Shown: positions 1 through 11,220 of the stretch, one piece after another | How the letters are laid out: each line of letters starts with the position of its first letter | Numbering within the stretch: position 1 is the first letter of the stretch | Source of the DNA: Blastomussa wellsi | Lineage: Eukaryota > Cnidaria > Anthozoa > Scleractinia > Plerogyridae | Assembly (NCBI GenBank): GCA_947652115.1 | Contig: OX393570.1 | Span: 11,426,343-11,490,342 of the forward strand | DNA: 64,000 nucleotides | Direction: 5' to 3' | Translations under genes and position numbers: made by a program | The notes under the pieces: generated by a model | Database searches by the model: none | The model's input: only the letters and a program-made list of their open reading frames with translations | What the model was told of the DNA's origin: nothing

Positions 1-991
1 ATTTCACGAATCACGAAAAATTCATTAAAGTCACGGAAAAAATCTGATCACAATGCAGTGAAATTCAGCTACGAACTCAACTTTAGACATTCGCGATTTA
101 TTTCTATCTATTCACGATTCACAGCCAAGGACTTTTGCATTTCACGCCTCCCGGAATACACTTCAATCACGGTTCACGGAACAGTTTTTTTTTATCAAAT
201 TCGGGTGATAGATAAATTTTATTATTCTGGCACAAATCTTTAAACTGCACTTAACTGGAACAGGTTATAAAGCCTTCTGCAGTTACTTATCAAAAAGGAC
301 TGCCTTCAAGTTGTTATTAAAACCATCCGGGTGATCGCTATAAAAATGAAAGGTAGAAATGTTTATGTTCAGCGATCTATAAACGTGTGGCAGTGTCAGC
401 TTCACCTAAAAAATCCATCAAAATCTGTAAACATTTTGTTTCATCTGGTTTATGAATGCAAATAACGTGAAGCTAAAGTATAATTTTTGGCAAAAATGTT
501 AAAATACTTTTAACTTTTCATGGGATCAGAGTTGTGGACATCCTTTATTTAAGATGATTGACCCAAAGTCAGATTTTTTTGGTCATAACATTTCTGTGTA
601 ATGACAAAGCACAACCTTCATTCTTAATGGTGAATGGGTGAACATATTGACAGTGATGAAAGAATATACATAATCAGGTTACTAGAAAATTGGTGGGTAA
701 ATTGCAAAAAACCTAGGTTCTTATGGCAGTTGTTCCCTTCCCTAACCCTTTTGCATTTTTCCCTCCCTCCTCCTTCCCTACATAACTTCTTCAGTGCCGT
801 TTATTGAACAGTGGGAATTTGAAAGATCTTAACTCCTTACACAATTATGTAAGGATGTTGCAATTTGTATCCCATAAAAAAATTTTGACTTACCCTGAGG
901 CCCCTGGTGAGCGAAGATTTCAAAATTTGTTTTTGATACTAAGAAAAAATCAGGGTAACTCAATGCTCGCCCTGCGATCAGGCATTCTTCT

Positions 992-1236
992 GGTAAAAGT
1001 AAAGTCTGCATATGAGCCTAGTGTTCCATCAGGCTGGAGCTTATCTCGGTTTCCTTAGCATGAAGCGACAGAGAGTATTTCTACTACCCCTGGATGGGAT
1101 GCTAGCCCATCACAGGGTTACCCCTAGCAGCAAATTCACCGGTACCCATTTATACACCTAAGAGGCACTGTGAGAGTAAATAGAACGCAGTGCCCCGGCC
1201 AGGGGCAGACTATCTAACCATTAGGCCACTGTCCCT
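992..1236 (-). repeat. tRNA-derived SINE copy 1
   Basis: The same family as 58079-58375, on the minus strand and diverged. Shared segments include TGGATGGGATGCTAG, GGTACCCATTTATACACC and the tRNA-like end near 1190-1236 (GGCCTAATGGTTAGA on the minus strand). Confidence 0.75.
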
Positions 1237-1249
1237 CCCCAACTTAAAG

Positions 1250-1420
1250 GCTAGCCTGCGTAGCAAGCATTCCCAAGCGAGCGAAGATTTGATGTCATAT
1301 CCTGGCAGCGCGAAAATCAGGGCAACAACTTTTTGCTCTGACCCCAATTTTCGCACCGCCAGAATATGATAGCAGTTCCTACAGCTCTGCTTGCTTGGGA
1401 ACACTGGCTACGCAGGCTAC
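1250..1420. mobile_element. Foldback MITE
   Basis: Inverted ends CTAGCCTGCGTAGC and GGCTACGCAGGCTA, with internal partial palindromes around GCATTCCCAAGC and GCTTGGGAACAC. Confidence 0.75.
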
Positions 1421-2670
1421 CCCAAGGCATTCTTCTGATCACAGGTTAACTCTATGGAAGGCAGAAATATATCTAAGAGAAGTGCATGCTTCCCTGGTCC
1501 AACTTTATATCGGGAACACTTGTGTTAAATCAAAACATTCACTAAACTTAACATAATGAAGCTTTATCACATTCACATTCCTTCATTCACGGGGTTTTAC
1601 ACATACAACATTTAGGTGAAACACTTCTTACACCTTGTTGGCAGAATGTTTAAACAAACTGAATTCTAATGCAATATCTGAGAAAAATTAACCCACACTA
1701 GTCTATATCAGTGACCCTGCTCTAAAAATACACTTGAAATAATTATTCAATTATAACAATTGTCGTTCTTTTCTTAGCGAGTTGCTGTCAATTAAAAAAT
1801 AATAATTTTCACAATCTTGACCTCGGTCGAGATTCTCCCATACAGACCTCCCGCTCGGTTAATAAGAGCTAAATAAAAACCGGAAGTCAACCGGAAGTTC
1901 ATAGATCATGGTACAGAAACAGCTGGGGGTAGAGTGTATGTACACTCTAGACGAGAAGTGTAACCTAACCCAATTTGTTTATAAGAACATGTTACTTACC
2001 TTCAGATCGTTTATCGCCCGCTCTCCCTTTGATTAAGTTGAGCTCTGTATGTATACAACTTTTAAACGTTCTATCGCTTACAGCAATCTATTATAGCGTC
2101 CTTTGTTAAGAGAGACTAAGATCGAACAAATGCAATCGAAGGTTCGAGTGGATCTCGCAGAACAGAACAGAAACCCGTATGCCGAAATCGTTATGAGAAC
2201 AACTTACAAATATTCCTCAAGACACACTCTCTCTCCCTTCGTATTCCTCCATCATAAAAAGCTACACACACCTCTTGCTTGTAAATAGCTCGCTTTTTTC
2301 CGGGCGCTTGACGCCTCGCGTCACTTACTCGTCCCGACTTGAACAAAATAGGATTTTGCTTAAAATAGAGTTGTTGCGTGATTTTTCTAGCTGGCATGAC
2401 ACCTTCATTTCCACAGACTCGTCAATTAAAGAGCTCATTAATTATGCAATCCCATGTAGGGGTATGTGGGTATGTGTATTTTTGGTCCAAAAAAGGTAAA
2501 CTTTCTCCTAAAATGGTGGGTTACCGGTAGCTTCATTGTTCGGGGACAATAGCTTTCTAAATTCGGCCATCTTGGATGAAATCCAGCTCTCTGATTGGTC
2601 TAGAGCGGTCACGTGAGTTATACCCTTTTCTGATTGGTTACAGACCATATAACCCACCAATACAATATCC

Positions 2671-2879
2671 ATTCTCGTCCTCAGAGCCCACGATCCGTCT
2701 GTTCTGCACAAGAGATCGAGACCTCTGACAGCCCCCAAATTGTGAGCAAGCGTACTCATTCCGTACTTTTCAGCCAATCAATGAGTCTGTGAATAACTAA
2801 ATTCCGTTGCTGGGAGCTGCCAGAGGACTCGAACCCTGGCGCAGACCAGAAGGAATCGTGGGCTCTGGGGACAAGAATG
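2671..2879. mobile_element. Foldback MITE
   Basis: Inverted ends ATTCTCGTCCTCAGAGCCCA and TGGGCTCTGGGGACAAGAAT. A related shorter palindrome (CTCGTTCCCAGAG with CTCTGGGAACGAG) lies at about 8571-8665. Confidence 0.7.
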
Positions 2880-5019
2880 AAAAATATCTGAAATCTGAAA
2901 GCAACCTGTTACTAATGTTGTTTTTTTTTATTGCAACGTAGTGTCATTTGCGGCCCGAGCGCGAGGGACGCGCTGAAAATGTTATAACTGTGAAACCGGG
3001 ACCGATATGTTTTGAACAGCCGTTGTTGCGGATATAGCTACAATGTCTCTGAAAGTAATCGCCAACGAGTTAAGAAATCATGCATAATCATAACATTTAA
3101 CGAACTTTAATACATTAATACATTTTCTTTGATGTCACAATTAGATGCTAACAGCTGATGACCCCATATTTGGCATGCATGTTATACAATACTACTAAAG
3201 TCTATTTGTGAAGTCGGTTTTGCAAAGTGGGCAAATGTATTATCTACAACGGTTACGGTTTGACATTTGAGTTCAACTACCCGTTTTGGGAATACAATAT
3301 TCTAAACCTCATTTTATCTGGGGAGACTTTTTTAGATTTATTTGCTGCCGACTTGGTCACCATGTTTGCTTTTAGTTTTAAAAGCCACGCGATATTTGGT
3401 AATACCGCAGCTGAAGTAAATACCACAGCGTAATACTTTTAAGCTAAAATTCAGCGGCCTACTGTGCAACAATTTCTTTTCAGGCGATTTTGTGAAAACG
3501 TGCTCACTAAAAACCTTTGAGCCTTAGAACTTATTTAATTTAATTAGAAAAAAAATATCGCATTTGCGTTTTTTTCTGAAAAACGATGACTTCCTGTAGC
3601 TCTTTTATTTCTAAATCATTTATTTCGATTGCCACAAGATTTAAAGCCTCCAATTTGAAGACTCGGATAGGAATTAATTGTTACATAAATTAAATTACTA
3701 CACATTTTTATACTCGCACAAAAAAAATCAGTGTATATTGATAAAAAAACGTTTCCATAACATGTGCATGTATATAGTCCTAACCAAATGAAAATATCTC
3801 TATTTTCTTTGTCGTGCCTTTTATTCATGCACGTGAACAAGAGCGATTGCGTAACAAGATGTAGTAATACGTAACAAGTACTTAACTTGATTATTAGTTG
3901 GAAGTTACCAATCCTCAGAGAATTAAAGTGGTACTATGATCAAATTTTCAACTCTCCTATTTAAGCCATTTTAGAACATAGACAAGTGGTTGGCATGAGA
4001 ACAAGAATGCCGCTTACATTTTTTAATATCTCTTTTCGTTCCAGAGATGATTTTAAATATGCAAATTAACTAAATGCGCCATACAGTCAATCAAATTTTA
4101 TTCAAATATGTGAAGCGAGATATCTCACCTGTGTATCAGAAATATTTGATTCTTACCACCAAGAATCTAATAGGCTATCAATTATGTTATCATGGAAACA
4201 TATTGTGTCCAAGACCTCATCAATGTTTAGACTATTTCTGTGTGTGTTGCCATGGTAATGCAATAGCATCTGAAGCAAATTAATTGAGATAGCTCCACTA
4301 AAATAATCAATATCAAATGGGGTTGAGTAGGGGACGTCATCAGTCCCTAATTTGCATGTTTGTCATTTTTTAAACTAAAATATCTCAGAAACTAATAAAA
4401 ATATTTGAAAACAGTAAACGGCATTTTGCATATAAATCTTGCATTGAATTCTCATTGAAAACGCCATCAATTTTTGGCTGGACCATGAAAACCTTAATCT
4501 GCCATAATTTCTATGTTATAACTTGTATTATTTCTATTCAATCAGTTAATTTGTGAAGTTTGATATTTGATACATTTGCTTCACAAGGGCTTCCATTTTT
4601 TTTCAAGGCCTATCCTTTCCTGAGCATCCGCTGGGCAAAACATTTTCATAGAACAGCTCCCGCAGGTTCACATATTCCTAACAAACACAACAATAAAAGA
4701 AGTACTGAGAAATATAGACTAAGATAAGCTTATTTGGAGCCACACGCCCAAGTTAATACCATGGATACCATCAACGGAACTCCACGAAATTCAGTTATGT
4801 GTGAATGTTGAGTCACTTGTCGTAACGTAAGTTACAATGAACAACCTACTGGCTTATTGTACTATGGCGCTTGTTGCGCTATTGTACTACTGTTCCCACA
4901 GTGGCAAGATTTAATAAAATAGATGATAAGGCGTCCATATGTATGTGGAGTAAATTAATGCTCAGTATATTTTTCTTTCGACTATTTTGAAAATAGAGCT
5001 TTACGACCACCAATGATAT
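2880..5019. other. 3' flank of the RTK: no gene seen
   Basis: AT-rich sequence without a supported exon on either strand. One end of the TAAAGTGGTACTA repeat family lies near 3926. Confidence 0.5.
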
Positions 5020-6079
5020 TACAGTATGTTGCCCTATTTCACGGACACCCCTATTTCAGGACACTTCGACTTAACGAATCCGTATTTCGTTGAAACAATA
5101 AAACAAATCCGATCGATATGTTTCAAAGACTTAACGACTAGTCAGCTTTTGTTTGATACCTTCGTGGCCAAGCCACGCTCCGTTTAGGCGGGAACATTCA
5201 AGTTTCAGTCGAGGTAGGTAAAATTTGTTTCTTCTTAAATGCGATTTTTAGCGCGCATCGAATTACCTATTTACAGTTAAGCGGCCTGTTCTCGAAAAAT
5301 ACGACACAGATGAAACTTTTTTGGACCTAAGTAAAGCTTAAGGGACTGGGTTTGTCAGCATACAAGCAAGAGTTTTCTGTTTTCAGTTTCGTATCTTCGA
5401 ACTTGACCACAAAAGAGTTTATTTGCATTTTTGGTGAGGTGTTCCTATTTCCGGACACCTAACGATAGCAAATAGTTTCTGTTTTAAATGCAATCTTATC
5501 GAAGAGTTGTTGAAAGACAAGCGTTTTGATAACTCCCTTTCGTAATTTCAACTCATCTGAAATAATTATTTGGAAAAAAATACTTGCGTGTTGTTTTCCA
5601 AGTCCAGTCCAGTATCTAATAAATCAGTCGCCAGTCTTCCTCGTCTTACCGTGATACAAATCAAATATGTGTGCTTGTTGGCCGGTTTCAAAACATTGTT
5701 GACTTCTTCGCTAAATAATCGAAAGAAAAAGCTTTCAATTTCGGACAAAAAGCAATCTTTTAAATGAATGTTTTTTTATTCAACTTTTATGAGATATATT
5801 TTGCCACAAGGGAGAAGAATGTTCCCAAGAAAAGCGGAGTATTTATCTCGTAACGATCGTCCGGAAATAGGGCAACCTGTCCGGAAATAGGGCATCCAAT
5901 TCGACGAACTCTTTCCAAAATTACGAAGGATCCAAAGAATTTCAGCCGATGAAACTTTACGACCTACTTTCCAGACGTGGAAGCTAACTTGTGTCTGAAT
6001 TTTAGCTTGTTTGTGTTGTTTTGAGGTAAGATATTACGGTTTATGCAAAAAGTGTCCGAAAATAGGGCAACATACTGTA
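5020..6079. mobile_element. Non-autonomous DNA transposon, pogo-like ends
   Basis: Inverted termini CAGTATGTTGCCCTATTT and AAATAGGGCAACATACTG are flanked by TA on both sides, as in Tc1/mariner-pogo elements. The same terminal motif recurs inside (about 5441-5460 and 5861-5897). No transposase was recognised; the open frames inside look like chance. It lies just past the 3' end of the RTK. Confidence 0.75.
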
Positions 6080-6292
6080 TGTCAAATTCTGTAAATCAGG
6101 TAACAAGTACGGCAAGCAGAAAGTTATGGCTTTCACAGTCATTGACCTGGCTCTGAAAAGCCTTAAGACTTATTAACATAGTTCCACTGATTAATATGTC
6201 TCTCTATTAACTCAGCATATTGCGCCATTGCTTTTTAGAGGATGCTACTGTTTTGTTCAAAAGTTCGTTGTTCGATATTAGCTGACATTATG

Positions 6293-6298
6293 TTTATT
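6293..6298 (-). terminator. Candidate polyadenylation signal for the RTK
   Basis: AATAAA on the minus strand lies only about 15 bases after the stop codon at 6314. That would make an unusually short 3' UTR, so a more distal site is possible; none stands out before the transposon-like block at 5020-6079. Confidence 0.3.
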
Positions 6299-6313
6299 TC
6301 TACATTCATCAAT

Positions 6314-9300
6314 TCAAACCTGTTCTTCGTCCCTGATCATGCTATGTAACATGGTGCGTAGAAACTCAAAGCTTGGTCTTTCGGATGGGTTGTTTTCCCA
6401 GCATTCCATCATAATGTCGTACCTGTTTATAACGGGAAATGTTTACATTTAAAGTTCTGAAACTGTTTCTCTTAGCTGGGCCTACTTGACTCGAGTATGG
6501 AGTTAAACTGCTTTAGTGTCGCATGTACTCACAGTTTTGGACTGACAAATTTGGGGCATGCCATCCGGTAACCGTTCCTTAACAAGGCGGGAATTTCCCT
6601 CATGTACACACCAGGAAACGGGTCACCACCTGTATCAACAACGGTAAATTTTAAAAGAAAATATTTGGTAACTAATAAGAAAAACGTTCTGTGTTTGAAT
6701 TGCTCAATTTGAAGTCGCATGTGTGTCTTGAGATTTAACCACAAATTCTAACATACTATGAATTTATACTGTGGAATTTGATGAGTTTTGAACTTTGTGT
6801 AGTATAGTTTACTCTGTATTTCTGGCAGGTTCAACAGACTTCATAGAGATACTCAAAACGGCAGTAAGGCTTACTGCTGTTTTCCCAGCCATTCAAAGGT
6901 TAAAAGTAGTGTCATGTAACTGTGATGTAACATCAGCATCGACATTGTGTTTTCTGACTTCAGCGTAAGAAAGCGTAAGAAAGTGAAAGTCTTAACGCTT
7001 TTACCATTCGTAGGTATTTAACGAGACATTATTATGTAGCTTACCTACAGTAAAGATTTCATAAATCACCACGCCAAAGCTCCACCTAAAACATATAAGG
7101 AAAAAAATCAATATTTTAAAGGTTCCAAATGTTTGAAACATTTTCTTAGACTGAGAAACGTTTAAAGACACGAAACACACAACAGTTCTATGTTGAACTA
7201 CAAAACGAATTTAATAAGTATAATTATTTCAGTGAATTTGCCTTGCACTTAAAGTCGTGAAATGGCAGCAAAGTATGCGAGGACGAAACAAAACTTACAC
7301 ATCACTGGCAGTAGTGTATGCGCCACTACCAAACAAAGCCTCAGGTGCTGTCCACTTTATTGGCAAGCGTCCCTAAGATAACATTACTGAATTAATACTG
7401 TCCAAACAAAAACTTAACAAACGCGATTGCTGCAAAACTGAAACTTGACGCAAATCGAGATGGATGTTAAAAACAGATTCAATTCAACATATGTAGTGGG
7501 ATGGCAGAATAGGCCATTTTACAGTTCTGTCCAAGCCTTGACCTTGTGTTGATACAAACCCTCTTGCTTTTGATAATTATGTAAATCCTATTGTTCTTAT
7601 GCTAACTAGTTTCTAGTCTTTATCATGACAAGGTCAAGGCCAAGTATCGCTTTCATACAGAGGCCTGGTTACATTTCACAGAACTGTAAAATGGTCTATT
7701 AAACTGTGAGCTTTCAGCAGCTCTTTCTTTTTCCATAATGAGCTGCAAGTAAAGAAAACAGGCCATTTAATGAGAATTTACCTCGTGGGTTCGTACATAG
7801 ATGTCTTCTTCCTGTACATCCCTGGCCATCCCGAAATCCGTGATCTTGCACACTTCTCCGTCGCCGACCAAAACATTCCTCGCGGCCAGGTCGCGATGAA
7901 TAATCTGAATACAAACAAACATGGTCGTGCTAGGCCTATCTCATTGGCTCCAATTTACAGATTCAACGTTAAGGAACGGAATGTTAAGAACCCGACAGAG
8001 TAACAAAGCGGAGTAAAGGATAAACTCCATTCAAAAATATTAAAATACATTAAGCTACAACCAACAGACAATTAATAGACCTTTTCTACTGGGCGGTTTG
8101 TTTACCCAATACAGACCGCGTGATACTCTCAAGAGAAGTATTCGCTTATCCATCTAAAAATTATTCATGCACGAATACGCAACTATTTAAAAAATTGAAA
8201 GCAAGAATTGTCAAGGGTATCATCACACGGTCTGTCAATGGGCCAAGCGAAACAGTCCTATTACCTTTCTCTTGGACAAATAGTCCATTCCATCGCTGAT
8301 CTCCCAGGCGAACTGAAGCAGCTGTTTCGAAGTGAGGCTGGTGCGAGGTTGTACCGATGGATCACTGTAGTAGTTATCATGGACTCCTCGGCTCTTCCTC
8401 AGGTATCCAAGCACGTCACCATACTGAGCGTACTCGACAACTACCAACGGCCGTGCTAGTGCAATTTAAGCAGTTTTAGTACCTAAAATTGACCGTTTTG
8501 CATAAATTTGGACTTTTAGACATCATGAAAAAACGCACCGCACATGTGCAACATGTGCATCGTCAGCAACAATCTCGTTCCCAGAGTCATTGGGTCGGGT
8601 GTCTCTCCATTCTCCTCCCCAGACTCCGCGGCTAAGAGGGACAAGCGGCTCTGGGAACGAGCCATTCGACACTGAGTAAACACGAGAGAATGTGAACATT
8701 TTGGCAATTTTTAAGGAAACCCTGAATATTTAAGGTTGAGACTTATACTAGAGGTAGTTGTATTATGTTTATTTACGTCTCAATTTCCAGCTTCATAATT
8801 TTGCTTCCAATTTTTGCTATAAGCTCACACCTTTGGACTAAAGTTATCTCATCGATGTATTATGGCCGCCCTTGTTGACGCTGACCACCTCAAGAAAACC
8901 TCGAGAAACTAAATCGTGACGTCATTCGCGTGCGTGGTGCGTTTTTCCGCCATGTCAGATTTTATATGATTCGATAAATCTTTGAAATAGCTTTCGTCAG
9001 CAGCCCATGAGAAGGAGCCTCCATCTCCCATACTGACCATATGAGTCAACCCTGTCCCGTATCTTTTTATTTTTAGAAGCATTTCCCACGCTGGTTTTCG
9101 CGGGTGTTTTTGTAATAGCCAATCATGTGAGAGCTCACTGTTCTTTCGCGGGTGTTTTTGTAATAGCCAATCATGTGAGAGCACACTGTTCTTTCGCGGG
9201 TGTTTTTGTAATAGCCAATCATGTGAGAGCTCACTGTTCTAAAAATAAAAAGATACGGGACAGGGTTGACTCAAGGGCAAAGTACGAATGGAGGCTCCTT

Positions 9301-11220
9301 CTCATGGGCTCCTTTTCTAATCTCCGTGCAATTGTAAATTTCAATACCTTATTAATTCATGTAACGATATATCGAAACCAAATATTGGAAGAGTAACTAC
9401 AAAACAACTATAAAAATTGATTGCATTTATCATCGTAGGCTCACCTTCAGTGGTAACACAGCCATAAAGGCATATGACATGAGGGTGAGGGTCAAGATGT
9501 TTGAGAAGTGACATCTCTGACAGCAGATCTCGTTTCTCCTTTTCCGAAGCGTCCTCTGATCAAAACAAAGAAACCAAAACCACTTGTGAAAACGTCAATC
9601 TTTAAATAATGATGTAACGTTTGATTTATATCTTGTGACAATAATGTTTATAATAGAAGCTAAAAACTAAAAATGAACAGAAAACGGTAAGAACTGAACT
9701 GATTAAAGGGACACTATCACGATTTTGCGCACGCGCGAGCTGCAACTGCCTTTTATCAACTAAAACAATAGAACTGTCACTTTGAATTTATCGATACCGG
9801 CAACGCAAATAGGAATGAAAAAAAGGAAAAATTGCAGTCTGAACAAGATGAGATCGTCGAAGAAAACAAACACATTTCTATTTCATCGCACGCTATCTCC
9901 TTTCCATCGCTATGTAATTGTTCGGTCGATCTTGTTGGTTGCGCTTTTACTGGAAGAGCTGTATTTTCGTTCCACGCAAGTCAACTTTCTCGACCAAGTA
10001 AGGGAAGAAGTATGTCGGCTGTCCATGTAAAACGGCGGATAAAAACAGTACTGACTAGTATATCTACGGAACACAGCAAAAGCCATACAAGCACAAGGCG
10101 ACAGTAAGGTCACGGTTCAAAACAAGCCTAAATCTGCTAAATGTCCTCCGGAAAGCTGCCAGGAGAAAGAAGCCGTCGTCCAGCACATTAACGCTTCTCT
10201 CCTCTCGAAGCTCGGTCACACGGCATGAAAACAACGCTAAAAATTATCGATTTCAAGCAAATTGGCACTAAACGAAAACCGTATATCACTAATCTACAAT
10301 TCTGAGTAGTTTTAGGGGGATATCGAAGTAAATTGAGGACGATGCAAACAGATTTTTGAATGCGATACATCACTTCTCGCATCTCTTGAATTCAGGACAT
10401 CCTGTCCAAAAATCAAACATTGGCGCATGCGCAGAAACATGATAGTGTTCCTCTAACTGGCTTTTAGACGTAAGGAGGAAGTGCGACAGAAGTTGAACAA
10501 GCTATCTCCCTTGACAATTTTGTACATAATCTCATGTATATGGACAAAATTAATTTGACAATGGAAACTAAAAATATGTCGTTTTATAACAGTACAATTG
10601 GCCACGGTCGAAATATCAAAATTCAAACATGGCACAGAGGCTTTCCGGTTAAACTTCTATATTTGGTTTTGTTCCAAATTAATATTTTTTATACCTGAAA
10701 GCCTCGGAGTCATGTCAGAGTTTCGATATATCAAAAACAGGCCATTGAAACTTTTGTATTCAAGTTACCTGGCAAATTTTGGTCGCTTAGCGTTGATGAA
10801 TTGATAACAATATTATTAATGATGTAATTGCCGCGACTTCAACAGCTTGGCTGCATTTCATAATAGTGGAAAAAGCATGTTACAAACTTGGATTCTTGCT
10901 TTGTCCCCTCATATTACAAAACAGATGAGCGGCCCATTCAGCTACCGAATGCCTAAAATAATGCCTTTGTGATAGGTACCGTATAATAAAGAAAAATATG
11001 AAATAAATGACCTTGAAGACTTTTTATTGCCACAACAGTCCATCCTTGTTTTCCCGGTAAATCCAGGGCCAACCCTCGTGATACCACGCCAAAAGCACCA
11101 CGTCCAATCACCTTCTCTACATTCAGGTTTGCTCGCGCTATTTCCCATTCGAGATCACCAGAGAATGACGGGTTCAATGTAAGAAAACTCGCCTCGTTAG
11201 AATGTGTTTCAAATGACTGA
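6314..11220 (-). CDS. RTK exons 19-26: tyrosine kinase domain
   Basis: Eight exons: 11220-11012, 9555-9445, 8455-8265, 7904-7782, 7372-7299, 7085-7045, 6629-6533, 6422-6314. All catalytic elements are present: glycine loop GRGAFGVV (about residue 1028), VAIKSL lysine (about 1055), helix-C Glu in LLSEMSLL, a short kinase insert ([11 protein letters not shown]), [17 protein letters not shown], activation segment [44 protein letters not shown], and [15 protein letters not shown]. An active tyrosine kinase is expected. The motifs match FGFR/RET/VEGFR-type receptors best. The activation loop has one Tyr (IY, not YY). The protein stops about 10 residues after helix I (RDEEQV), so it lacks the long tail that docks effectors in many receptors. 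Confidence 0.93.
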
